A stretch of DNA of 28,776 nt from a virus, in the IMG/VR virus record IMGVR_UViG_3300047498_000046, positions 1 to 28,776 of that record; one strand, 5' to 3'. Positions 16,423 to 23,217 of this stretch are shown piece by piece. Made by a program: the position numbers and the translations under genes. The notes under the pieces were generated by a model. The model was not told where the DNA came from, did no database searches, and was given only the letters and a program-made list of their open reading frames with translations. Position 1 is the stretch's first letter, and every line of letters starts with the position of its first letter.

Positions 16423-17050
16423 TAGGATTTAACCTTGTTCGCTGCCCGGAGCCGCGTCTCGTTTTCTTCACGCACGTCCAGGTATTCATTCATGCGCGCG
16501 ATATCCTCCAAGGTCAAGCTACCATCCAGCAAGCTTTCATACTTGCAGAATCCAGCATCTACCGGCCGCATGACATAGCTCTCCCCGTTTGGCAGCTCAA
16601 GGAAAACTATGTCGGCGTCGGCCCCTTCGCTTGGCGTGCGGGTAAACTCGAAAGGGCGTCGGGAAAAAAACCGCCCAAGTTCTCCGCCACCACCTGCGCA
16701 ATGATCTGTATCAAGGTCATCAAATCCAAATCATTGTATTGCAAGGTATTCGCTTGCGCATTCCAGATGCTTACCCAGCGATCCGCGTCCGCGCGCTTAA
16801 CCACCTTGACGCAATTTTCAAGGATGTACTGGAAATGCTCATCGCTTAAGGATGCCAGCGCGTTGGCAATGGGCTCAAAACTCTCCTTAAGCATTTCCGC
16901 GTCCAGCGGCTGCCCCGGCTGGGGACGCATCTTTGCCAGGCCGGTCAAGGATGCGACAATGGGGAGCAGCTTGCGCATAACCTGCGCTTGCTTGAAGACA
17001 TCCATCTTGCTGGTGGAATATTTCTGATCCTTTATGCTGAACTCAACCAT
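16422..17050 (-). CDS. Tail assembly chaperone, -1 frameshift fusion (gpGT-like)
   Basis: Translation of the chaperone gene to TTT at 16664-16666, a one-base backward slip, and continuation in the -1 frame gives 209 residues: 129 in the zero frame and 80 new ones. The new part reads through RRPFEFTRTPSEGADAD, then LPNGESYVMRPVDAGFC and YESLLDGSLTLEDIARMN, and ends in a charged helix before TAA at 16422-16424. This extension has strong protein character and fills the gap between the short form and the tape measure, with no good start codon or ribosome site of its own. By analogy with lambda gpGT, the T part recruits tube subunits to the tape measure. An internal ATG within SYVMRP is an alternative start but is less likely. 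Confidence 0.8.
16607..17050 (-). CDS. Tail assembly chaperone, short form (gpG-like)
   Basis: This 147-residue protein lies between the tube and tape-measure genes, the position of lambda gpG-like chaperones. It is mainly helical, with MDVFKQAQVMRKLLPIVASL (16-35), a middle EPIANALASLSDEHFQYILENCVKVV, and LMTLIQIIAQVVAENLGGFF, as seen in chaperones of DUF3383/DUF3277 phages. It starts at 17050, sharing one base with the tube gene's stop (TAATG). Near codons 127-129 it contains GGT TTT TTT, a T TTT TTT slippery site. In the zero frame, translation continues 18 residues beyond the slip and stops at 16607. Slippage gives the longer form described separately. It should coat the tape measure before tube polymerisation and not be in the virion. 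Confidence 0.83.
   Translation of the reverse strand: MVEFSIKDQKYSTSKMDVFKQAQVMRKLLPIVASLTGLAKMRPQPGQPLDAEMLKESFEPIANALASLSDEHFQYILENCVKVVKRADADRWVSIWNAQANTLQYNDLDLMTLIQIIAQVVAENLGGFFPDALSSLPARQAKGPTPT
16621..16657 (-). promoter_or_regulatory. Stem-loop downstream of the slippery site
   Basis: Six bases after the slippery T-run, the minus-strand RNA has GCCCTTTCG (16657-16649), which pairs with CGAAGGGGC (16629-16621). This gives a 9-bp stem with one G-U pair and a 19-base loop. The six-base spacer falls in the range usual for stimulators of -1 frameshifting. Confidence 0.65.
16664..16670 (-). promoter_or_regulatory. -1 ribosomal frameshift slippery heptamer (T TTT TTT)
   Basis: On the minus strand the zero-frame codons GGT TTT TTT CCC contain the canonical heptamer T TTT TTT. 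After a -1 slip the next codon read is TCC, and the new frame stays open to 16422. The site is at the 3' end of a gpG-like gene just before the tape measure, where most tailed phages have such a site. Confidence 0.85.
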
Positions 17051-17490
17051 TAGACGTAGGTCCCCAAGAAGCCATCAATGAAGATGACGTTGAAATCCCA
17101 AACGTTCATGCCCCCATCCTTGGCATATTTCAGGTTCGGGCGCTTCTTGAAAGCTGCCTGTCGGCCGGTGGAAATATCCCCCTGCGTATTGGTGACCGTG
17201 ATGACGTTCTGCCCATAGAGCGAGCTGGAAGCGGTCTGCAAATCATACATCGCGCTGAGCAATGCATTCGCGGGCGAGGTCTTCAGCAGAGAAACCGAGA
17301 TGGTCCCGGATTTCCCGGCATGTAATGAGTGCATGCCTGTTCCATCAGCACCAATGGTCATGGTGCCTTTATCCTCGTTCATCGCGACTGTGAGACCCTC
17401 TTCCGAGACCCCCCCGCTACTACCCAGGGTAATAGCCCCGCCCGGCCCAACAATGGATGCGGAGACATCTAAAAAACTATAAGTAGCCAT
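17050..17490 (-). CDS. Tail tube protein (DUF3277)
   Basis: This 146-residue protein is a good match to DUF3277, the tube protein partner of DUF3383 sheaths. The start MATYSFLDVSASIVGPGG is followed by EDKGTMTIGADGTGMHSLHAGKSGTISVSLLKTSPANALLSAMY (about 39-82), which contains the family's best-known conserved run (KGTMTIGADGxGMHSLHxGKSG). The C-terminus has GRQAAFKKRPNLKYAKDGG and a final strand pair. It is a compact beta sandwich expected to form hexameric rings stacked into the inner tail tube. AAGGGG lies about eight bases before the ATG. It follows the sheath gene by 20 bases and shares one base with the chaperone start. Confidence 0.92.
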   Translation of the reverse strand: MATYSFLDVSASIVGPGGAITLGSSGGVSEEGLTVAMNEDKGTMTIGADGTGMHSLHAGKSGTISVSLLKTSPANALLSAMYDLQTASSSLYGQNVITVTNTQGDISTGRQAAFKKRPNLKYAKDGGMNVWDFNVIFIDGFLGTYV

Positions 17491-17510
17491 TGCAGAAAAC
17501 CCCTTCTACT

Positions 17511-19016
17511 TTATTGATTGACCTGAATAGAGACAGAAGCGGAATGGATCGCTCCGCCAAGCTTGACCGCGGCCTGGATCGGTGGAGCGACTCGAGTGAC
17601 GCGGCTGGCTTGGGATTGCTGCGCAACAGGCTGCGCGTAGATATAGAAGCCCTGGTTCAGCGTTTGACCGGTGACGATGGCCCCGAAAGAAGGCCCATTC
17701 CAAACCCCCGGTGCGATAAAGCCATTGCGCACCCCTTCCGCAAAAGTGTTAGCCAGAGTGGTAACCAGGACGTTAACGCCTGCATCAGTCTGCGGCAGCT
17801 TGGTTCCAGCGGTAGCCAGCGCGTTGAAGAGGTCCGTCTGCGCCTGATTTTGCAACCAATCGCAGCCTTGCCGAACATCAAAGAAGGTCCCGCTAAACAT
17901 GGTTCCCTGCTGAATGATGGAAGCACCATTCTGATAAGTGACGTAGACGTTCCAGTTTTTGCCGGCCGCAGCGCTCGCTTGCGCCTCAGTCAAAAGTTCT
18001 GGAATGGTTCCAGGCTCGGTCTGGAACTTCATGGTCAGGGTAGTCTTGCTGCCCAGGAAGTTGATGGAAGATACCCGTCCCATGAACGAGGCAATCGCGT
18101 AGGGGTTGGTTGAGGAGTACTGACCAAAGGTCCTGGTATAGCCTGATTGTGTTAAGAAAGTCCCCAGATCATTGGTGACTGATGCGTTGATGGCTGCGGT
18201 ATTTTGCGTCGTGATGCCGTAAATGCGCGAAGGGGTCGCGGCTTCAATATAGGCCGCATTGGCCTCATGCTGGGCATCAGTGATGCTGGTATCAGCAAAG
18301 GTTGCCATATACCAGTCATTGGATATGGCTGCCAAGGCTTGTAGCGCGACCAACGGGGTTTCCAGCGCTTGGCCCTGGACGATGCTCCCGCTCTGGCTTG
18401 AAGCAAGCCCTAAAAGCGAAGTGATGTCCACACCGGAACCAGTCGGGCTGGCAAAGGTTATGGTCGCAGCCGAACCGGTGGCTGTGGTCGTGATATCAAA
18501 CCGGCTGTAATTCGCATTCCATACCGCGGTCGCAACCGAGGCCAATGCGGTGGAGAGGATGCCTGCAACCGCATTCAAGCTTGTCGCGCCGCTGAAATTT
18601 ACGGCCGATAAAGTCTTGACCGTACCGCCGATAGTGATCTGCGTGGAGCCATTGGTAATAGCCGTGAAAAGAGAAAGAAGCTGCTGCGCCGGCGTCAGGA
18701 TAGCGCCATGCAACCAGCCCGGCTGGGCGGTCTTGGCCCATGCACCAATGTAGGCGAAAGCCGGGGTCGGACTTTGACTGAAAAAGCTTTGCAGCGCCAG
18801 ATATTCTGGGGTAGTGGATGCAAAGTCCAGACCGACCGCTGTGATGCCGTTATAGCTGCGCAAGCGCTGGCCAACGTCGATGATCCCGCTGCCCCCGATG
18901 AAGAGCGCTGCGCCAAAATTGCGCGGCTGCGACCCCGACGGGGTAAGGGAGACGGTAAGCGCGATAACATCGCTGACCGATAGGCCGGTTTGATAGGTTG
19001 TGACGCTGCCGCTCAT
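17511..19016 (-). CDS. Tail sheath protein (DUF3383)
   Basis: This 501-residue protein belongs to the DUF3383 family of contractile sheath proteins. It opens with a segment around VIALTVSLTPSGSQPRNFGAALFIGGS (17-43), where the family has PRNFG and a short strand. Its middle is an inserted, Ser/Thr- and Ala-rich domain (about 100-250), and its C-terminal half has GRVSSINFLGSKTTLTMKFQTEPGT and LTEAQASAAAGKNWNVYVTYQNG (about 305-360), both conserved. The C-terminal handshake strands are rich in Val and Gln. Its presence shows that the tail is contractile. It is preceded by AGGAG six bases before the ATG and followed by the tube gene in the usual order. Confidence 0.93.
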   Translation of the reverse strand: MSGSVTTYQTGLSVSDVIALTVSLTPSGSQPRNFGAALFIGGSGIIDVGQRLRSYNGITAVGLDFASTTPEYLALQSFFSQSPTPAFAYIGAWAKTAQPGWLHGAILTPAQQLLSLFTAITNGSTQITIGGTVKTLSAVNFSGATSLNAVAGILSTALASVATAVWNANYSRFDITTTATGSAATITFASPTGSGVDITSLLGLASSQSGSIVQGQALETPLVALQALAAISNDWYMATFADTSITDAQHEANAAYIEAATPSRIYGITTQNTAAINASVTNDLGTFLTQSGYTRTFGQYSSTNPYAIASFMGRVSSINFLGSKTTLTMKFQTEPGTIPELLTEAQASAAAGKNWNVYVTYQNGASIIQQGTMFSGTFFDVRQGCDWLQNQAQTDLFNALATAGTKLPQTDAGVNVLVTTLANTFAEGVRNGFIAPGVWNGPSFGAIVTGQTLNQGFYIYAQPVAQQSQASRVTRVAPPIQAAVKLGGAIHSASVSIQVNQ

Positions 19017-19025
19017 TGCGATCTC

Positions 19026-19616
19026 CTAAGAACTAAAAGTAATATTTGGGTTGATTGCGCTGGTCGTGCCTGGCGCGTTTATGCTGACGATATTTTCAAC
19101 GTTATAGGTCCTGGTCAGCGGCCTTCGAAATAACATCGGAAGATCGACACGTTTGATCCATTGCGCATTAATTAAGTCCGGAACCAGGATTGGTTCCTTG
19201 GCGTCGATGAATGAAATATCCTTCATCCCCAACGCTTCCCTGTTTTGCGCTACATAGAAAGCGGTCCCTATCAAGCTGCTATTTGCGCTTGCATTAGGAC
19301 CATAAGTTGAAACCAGCACTTTAATATATTCATGACGAGTAACCGCCAATCCAGGTTCCAACAAAGCGTTGAATGTCTGCTGGGGAAAATCCTCCGCAGG
19401 GAAAGTCTGGATGGCAAAAGCGCACCAATCAACGGCAGCCGCAAGCTGATTTGGTGCTTTGGGCTGCCAGGCCGGCCGAACGTATTGAGGAGGCATCCCA
19501 CTGACCCCGACAAAGGCATCATGGAAAATATCTTCCAGGGCATTATCATAAGCGACCGGAGAGGAGGTCGGGAGAAGATAGCCCCCGGTTGCGCTGCTAT
19601 TACCCGGCATTACCAT
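19026..19616 (-). CDS. Neck/tail terminator protein, gp12-like
   Basis: This 196-residue protein fits the phage neck terminator gp12-like (LIC_12616-type) family. After a Gly/Ser-rich leader it has DNALEDIFHDAFVGVSGMPPQYVRPAWQPKAPNQ (about 24-57), then VDWCAFAIQTFPAEDFPQ. In this family the helix is followed by a VRPRWQPxPPxQP turn and a TDWCAF motif. The next region, TRHEYIKVLVSTYGPNA, also belongs to the fold. These proteins cap the tail tube at its head end, and here the gene immediately precedes the sheath. Two close starts exist, 19616 and 19610; GGGGTG is better spaced for the second. It overlaps the upstream gene by 17 bases. Confidence 0.82.
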   Translation of the reverse strand: MVMPGNSSATGGYLLPTSSPVAYDNALEDIFHDAFVGVSGMPPQYVRPAWQPKAPNQLAAAVDWCAFAIQTFPAEDFPQQTFNALLEPGLAVTRHEYIKVLVSTYGPNASANSSLIGTAFYVAQNREALGMKDISFIDAKEPILVPDLINAQWIKRVDLPMLFRRPLTRTYNVENIVSINAPGTTSAINPNITFSS

Positions 19617-20004
19617 TCACCCCGTCGGTTCCCTGGCTCTCCAGGCTTTGCAGGACGCAAACCGCATGACAAAAACCCGCGCCGAAATGCTGCCAATCGT
19701 CCAAACGCTCAGCGACCATATAAGTAGAATTCTTCCAAAGGATGAGATCCGCTTGCAACAAAGTAGTTGCGATCTGCAATGGGGCTTTGGTCCATATCTC
19801 AATCGCGCCAGAAACATTAGTCAAGTTCGGGAAAAGCTTTAAGGTTTGTCCGCTGGCCGGCTGCACCGAGCCATAGGCTTTCTTAATCACTCGATTATTC
19901 TGTGCACGGCCTTTGGCATCGACCTGCTCCAAGCGCCGAACATATTGGAAGCGATCACATAGGTCGGGATCACTAAGCAACTCGGTGATGTCAAGATTAG
20001 CCAA
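19600..20004 (-). CDS. Putative neck / head-tail joining protein
   Basis: This is a protein of 134 residues if translation starts at TTG 20004. That start lies within the upstream stop region (overlap of eight bases) and has AAGGGA about seven bases upstream. An ATG at 20064 would add 20 residues lacking family character. The sequence has an early helix, DITELLSDPDLCDRFQYVRR, a basic stretch with KGRAQNNR, and a beta region ending with WQHFGAGFCHAVCVLQSL. I do not recognise a named domain. It lies in the neck block between a gp10-like completion protein and the gp12-like terminator, so a structural role at the head-tail joint is likely but inferred from position alone. Confidence 0.6.
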   Translation of the reverse strand: MANLDITELLSDPDLCDRFQYVRRLEQVDAKGRAQNNRVIKKAYGSVQPASGQTLKLFPNLTNVSGAIEIWTKAPLQIATTLLQADLILWKNSTYMVAERLDDWQHFGAGFCHAVCVLQSLESQGTDGVNGNAG

Positions 20005-20578
20005 TATCTTTTCCCTTATAGCGCAGCACAAAGGTGATCGCGTTGCGCATCGATCCAGTATCAACTAAAATGGTAATCGCCCCCTGAATGCGCTGGACAA
20101 TCCCGATGCCTGCGGCCCGCTCAGCCGGAGTAATCTGGTCATGCAGCAAAGACCGCTGGGTCTTATCGGAAAGCTTGGCAAATCGCGCGGCCAAGGTGCT
20201 AGGGGCAAGGGGAGCGAAATTCTGCTCGTTTATGACTTCCCTGACGCTGTTTACAGCGCGTAATCCCAAGCGGGTGAGGATTGATCGCACCCCACCCTTA
20301 TCCCCCGCTAGAGCAGCCTCTCCTGCCTTGCCTAAGCTTGCAGTGATCTGGTCTTTCAAGCGATCCACCCCAGGAACCAGGAAGGGTCGGGGTGGAAGAT
20401 TATGGGAAGGCTCACCATTCTCCAAAACATAACCAATCACGGCATTACTTGCCGGCCCGTCCTGACGGCCAGCACCCTCGCCGGGAATACCAACCATGAC
20501 CTGGGTATTGCGCAAATAGTCCAGCGCTCCCAGAATATCCGCGCTGTTATCTGCTATGATTGTTAGACCAATTTTCAT
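19997..20578 (-). CDS. Head-tail completion protein, HK97 gp10-like
   Basis: This 193-residue protein looks like a gp10-like/virion-morphogenesis neck protein. It has an N-terminal strand region with QVMVGIPGEGAGR, a conserved middle NAVIGYVLENGEPSHNLPPRPFLVPGVDRLK (about 45-75) including the PPRPFL turn usual for this group, a long helical stretch rich in charged residues, and a C-terminal strand pair with ILVDTGSMRNAITF. The TGxxRNxIT block is a family signature. Such proteins complete the head-tail connector and help attach preassembled tails. It starts by ATGA overlap with the DUF4054 gene's stop and overlaps the next gene by eight bases. Confidence 0.75.
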   Translation of the reverse strand: MKIGLTIIADNSADILGALDYLRNTQVMVGIPGEGAGRQDGPASNAVIGYVLENGEPSHNLPPRPFLVPGVDRLKDQITASLGKAGEAALAGDKGGVRSILTRLGLRAVNSVREVINEQNFAPLAPSTLAARFAKLSDKTQRSLLHDQITPAERAAGIGIVQRIQGAITILVDTGSMRNAITFVLRYKGKDIG

Positions 20579-21048
20579 TGTCCACCGATCTGCCCGGTCA
20601 AGACCCCAAAGGGTCGCCCAGGCCAGCAGCCGCCTGATACCTGCACGGGGCCAGCTCCTGCCAGCCTGGCAAAGCGCAGATAGCGTTTACCGAAGCTGGT
20701 TAAATTCCAATGCCCCCCGCCTGGCTCAATGGCCCCGCTCGTGTCATAAGACATGTTTCCACCGCCCACCCCCTTGCTGGCAACCTGCCCCCCGCGCTGG
20801 CCCATAATGGCTCCCGCTTCCGCATCCTGCGCATCCTGAGCATCCAGAGTGAGAAAGTGCGCGGTATACCAGCAAATCCCCATAGTAAGCATCTGCTGCC
20901 AGCGGTTTGGGTCAAGCGAATTAGTCCCCAGCAACAAATAAGAGGCAATGCTGGCCTGGGGATATTTGCTAGTATCCTGGGAAAAAGCTGGAAGCTGCTC
21001 CAGGAATTGCTCCACGGTCACCGCTGGAATGTTATTGAACCCGCTCAT
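20575..21048 (-). CDS. DUF4054 head-tail adaptor
   Basis: This 157-residue protein belongs to DUF4054, a connector family found directly after capsid genes in phages of this type. Its N-terminal helical part reads VEQFLEQLPAFSQDTSKYPQASIASYLLLG (about 12-41), followed by WQQMLTMGICWYTAHFLTLD. The C-terminal half includes GQVASKGVGGGNMSYD and HWNLTSFGKRYLRFARLAG, where the family has SxxVGxxSVSYD and a final helix WxxTxYGxxYLxL. The protein probably forms a 12-fold ring beneath the portal. AAGGA lies seven bases before ATG 21048. It is downstream of an STY1053-like gene and coupled to the gp10-like gene by ATGA. Confidence 0.85.
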   Translation of the reverse strand: MSGFNNIPAVTVEQFLEQLPAFSQDTSKYPQASIASYLLLGTNSLDPNRWQQMLTMGICWYTAHFLTLDAQDAQDAEAGAIMGQRGGQVASKGVGGGNMSYDTSGAIEPGGGHWNLTSFGKRYLRFARLAGAGPVQVSGGCWPGRPFGVLTGQIGGQ

Positions 21049-21051
21049 GAC

Positions 21052-21558
21052 TTAATCCTTGGTGATTGGTCGCCGCGCAATCTTTGTTTTGCCCTGCTCA
21101 CCAGCGGGATCGTTGGCCCCATCACCAAAGCCTTCCTGCCCATTGGAAGCTCCTTCCGGTCCACCAGTAATATTGCCCTGCTCTGCGTTATCCTTGGGGT
21201 CGATGCTTTCGCGATTCGCAGTCAAGTCTGGAGGCGCTGGCGGGCCTGGCTTGCGATTGCGCTCCTCATTGGCTTTAGCCTTTACTTGGGCCTCAGCCTC
21301 CTCATAAAGCGCGACCGCTTCGGCCAAAGCGCTGCGGCGGGAATCTACCAGCATCTTCATGGCCCGCGCATGTTCGACCGTGCCGGGGACAAGAGCTGTC
21401 TTTGGCGGTGCGTCGCTATGCGCTTTGACATACCAATGCTCCGCAACACGGGCAGGCCATTCATAGTCACCGGGTTCGATCTGCTCGGTGGTCCCGTTAT
21501 CATGGGTCAAGGTGAATTTCTTTACGATTTTCACCTTGACCATTTGCTCTTCAGCCAT
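21052..21558 (-). CDS. STY1053-like phage protein
   Basis: This 168-residue protein has an N-terminal small beta module, VKIVKKFTLTHDNGTTEQIEPGDYEWPARVAEHWYVKAHS (8-47). It follows the pattern of STY1053-family phage proteins (xxFTLTxDDGxxxxFxxGxHxVPxxVAEHWYVxAHx). These short proteins are encoded beside major capsid genes; their role is uncertain, possibly in head assembly or the neck. Residues 60-110 form a charged helix, and the last 60 are a disordered stretch rich in Gly, Pro, Asn and Glu. AAGGAG lies seven bases before the ATG. The disordered tail could be processed or flexible in the virion. Confidence 0.72.
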   Translation of the reverse strand: MAEEQMVKVKIVKKFTLTHDNGTTEQIEPGDYEWPARVAEHWYVKAHSDAPPKTALVPGTVEHARAMKMLVDSRRSALAEAVALYEEAEAQVKAKANEERNRKPGPPAPPDLTANRESIDPKDNAEQGNITGGPEGASNGQEGFGDGANDPAGEQGKTKIARRPITKD

Positions 21559-21596
21559 TTTGTGCGCTCCTTATAGTTTACTGCATTCCGACTAGC

Positions 21597-22637
21597 TCAG
21601 ATTCCATCCATATAGCCAACGGTTTCCGGATAGACGAACTCCATCACCCCGAGCCGGCCAAAATAGGTGCAAAGCTGGTAGATGGAGCGATACTCCAGCG
21701 GAGTGCGCTGCAAGGGGACCATCGGGAACCGGACCCGGTCGATATCCTGGGTATAGGCGCACATGCGATTGGTGCCGCCAACTCCGCGACCAATAGCCCA
21801 TTTGACCGGCTGGATGTCCAGCGGGACGCCGTTGGCCGTCATGGAAAGCGAGTTTTCCTTAAGAAATGCGAGGATGGAACGTTCGCCGGCCGTGGAAACT
21901 TTGGTCGAAACCAAATAACCAAAGTTGGTGGGCGGAAGCAGTAGCTTGCGCGGCATGACCGCCCAGCCCGATGCGGTCCAGACCGAAGTCAAAAGCTGAT
22001 TGACGTCGGCCAGAATTTCATCGGGGGTCTTGGTGGTCCAGAGCGGTGAGCCCGCTCCCCCATTTGGGGCGTTGGTGATGGTACCGACGCCGGTATAGTT
22101 CAGCAGGCCCGGCTGATTGAAGGTCGTGTCGCCGATATAAACCTGCTCATCGGTATCCATCTGGTGCTTGAGCCGCAGCGCATCGAACTTCTGCGCATCG
22201 ACCGGCCGGCCAAGCTTCTGGCTGGAAACCAATTCGGGGATGGTGTATTTGATCTCCAAGCCCCAGAGATACAGCGGGTGAATGGTCTTGCCGATGTCCA
22301 GCGCAACGCCGGAGATGGCATTCGCATCCTTGCTGATCCAGGACTTGCCGCCTGGAATGATACCGCCGGCGGACGCAAAGCTGGAATTGGTAAAGCTGGA
22401 CTGCTCATCCTCAATGCCCACATCCTCGCGGAGATTGATGTCGCGACCCCAGGTCACCGCAACCAGCGGATCATGCAGCTTTTGGTCGAGACGTTCCAGC
22501 TCTCCTACAAGAAAGGCGCCGGTACCATCAATGGTCAGTTTGTCGTAGGTCATACCGACCGACTGCGAGTCGGTGAGCAACCGCCGGTGACGCGTCGGGG
22601 TCAGGGCGGTACCATCCGCCGCAATCAATTTGGTCAT
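21597..22637 (-). CDS. Major capsid protein (DUF2184)
   Basis: This 346-residue protein is a DUF2184-type HK97-fold major capsid protein. It lies at the expected place after the cement gene and before the connector genes. Features include an N-terminal arm (1-40), the conserved ELERLDQKLHDPLVAVTWGRDI (about 47-68), a region with KTIHPLYLWGLEIKYTIPELVSSQKLGRP (about 117-145), and DALRLKHQMDTDEQVYIGD (about 151-169). The C-terminus carries RMCAYTQDIDRVRFPMVPLQRTPLEYRSIYQLCTYFGRLGVMEFVYPETVGYMDGI (292-346), typical of the P-domain end, with the closing GVxxxYPETVxYxDGI. The AAGGAG about nine bases upstream is strong, in keeping with high expression. I see no internal cleavage signature. Confidence 0.93.
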   Translation of the reverse strand: MTKLIAADGTALTPTRHRRLLTDSQSVGMTYDKLTIDGTGAFLVGELERLDQKLHDPLVAVTWGRDINLREDVGIEDEQSSFTNSSFASAGGIIPGGKSWISKDANAISGVALDIGKTIHPLYLWGLEIKYTIPELVSSQKLGRPVDAQKFDALRLKHQMDTDEQVYIGDTTFNQPGLLNYTGVGTITNAPNGGAGSPLWTTKTPDEILADVNQLLTSVWTASGWAVMPRKLLLPPTNFGYLVSTKVSTAGERSILAFLKENSLSMTANGVPLDIQPVKWAIGRGVGGTNRMCAYTQDIDRVRFPMVPLQRTPLEYRSIYQLCTYFGRLGVMEFVYPETVGYMDGI

Positions 22638-22679
22638 TGTAATAATCTCCTTAAAGAGTGAAAAGCCAACCGGGTTGCG

Positions 22680-23177
22680 TTAGATGTTGAATGCGATTTC
22701 CGTGATACCATTGGCATCGGCCGGCCCGGTGAAGACCGCATTGGCCGCGATGAGACCTGACCCCGCCGCAGCTTCGACGCCGCCTTGAAGAAGCAGACCA
22801 GTGAAGCCCGAGATGCGCACATAGACCGGGGCACCCTTGACCGCTGCGGTGGCGTTTTGCAACAACACCGTCATATAGCCGCGCCGCAACACATCGCAAG
22901 CACCCTGCGCTTCCGCGGTCGAGACGCCCAACACCGGAGCTTGGAGCGAATCCTGGATCGGATAGGGGCGAACCAGGAAGCCGTAGATCGCGGTATCGCC
23001 GGTGGCCGGCAGACGGATCTGGCCGGTCGCTGCATCGGGCAAAACGCCGACGCCAAACGCTACCGGGGCATTGGCATTGCCGGCCGGCGTGATAACCTGG
23101 GGTTCGATGGTCGCGATTTCAGCACGGTTAACATCGCCGGGAATCCCCGCCGGCATCCGGAAAGTAAATGCAGTCAT
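22680..23177 (-). CDS. Capsid cement/decoration protein, Gp24-like
   Basis: This 165-residue, beta-rich protein with few charged residues resembles structural cement protein Gp24. It opens FTFRMPAGIPGDVNRAEIATIEPQV (4-28), with the family's GxxGDVxRxxxxTIEP pattern. It then has VAFGVGVLPDAATGQIRLPATGDTAIYGFLVRPYP and a central GACDVLRRGYMTVLLQN, where the family has RxGYMxV. Such proteins bind the outside of the capsid lattice at three-fold sites and stabilise it. It is encoded just before the major capsid protein and has a perfect AAGGAG eight bases before the ATG. No signal peptide is present. Confidence 0.82.
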   Translation of the reverse strand: MTAFTFRMPAGIPGDVNRAEIATIEPQVITPAGNANAPVAFGVGVLPDAATGQIRLPATGDTAIYGFLVRPYPIQDSLQAPVLGVSTAEAQGACDVLRRGYMTVLLQNATAAVKGAPVYVRISGFTGLLLQGGVEAAAGSGLIAANAVFTGPADANGITEIAFNI

Positions 23178-23217
23178 TGAAGAAGCTCCTTATGTATTGT
23201 CAGACTTTCCGACGGGT

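Noticed and set aside
16283-16489. Minus-strand open frame between chaperone and tape measure
   Set aside because: Its frame differs from that of the chaperone extension ending at 16422, and its arginine/serine-rich translation is out of frame with both flanking genes.
17490-18113. 207-codon open frame on the plus strand
   Set aside because: It is opposite to the sheath gene; the sheath frame has conserved family blocks through this region.
20710-21576. 288-codon open frame on the plus strand
   Set aside because: It runs opposite to the DUF4054 and STY1053-like genes and shows no recognisable domain; the minus genes have strong ribosome sites and family motifs.
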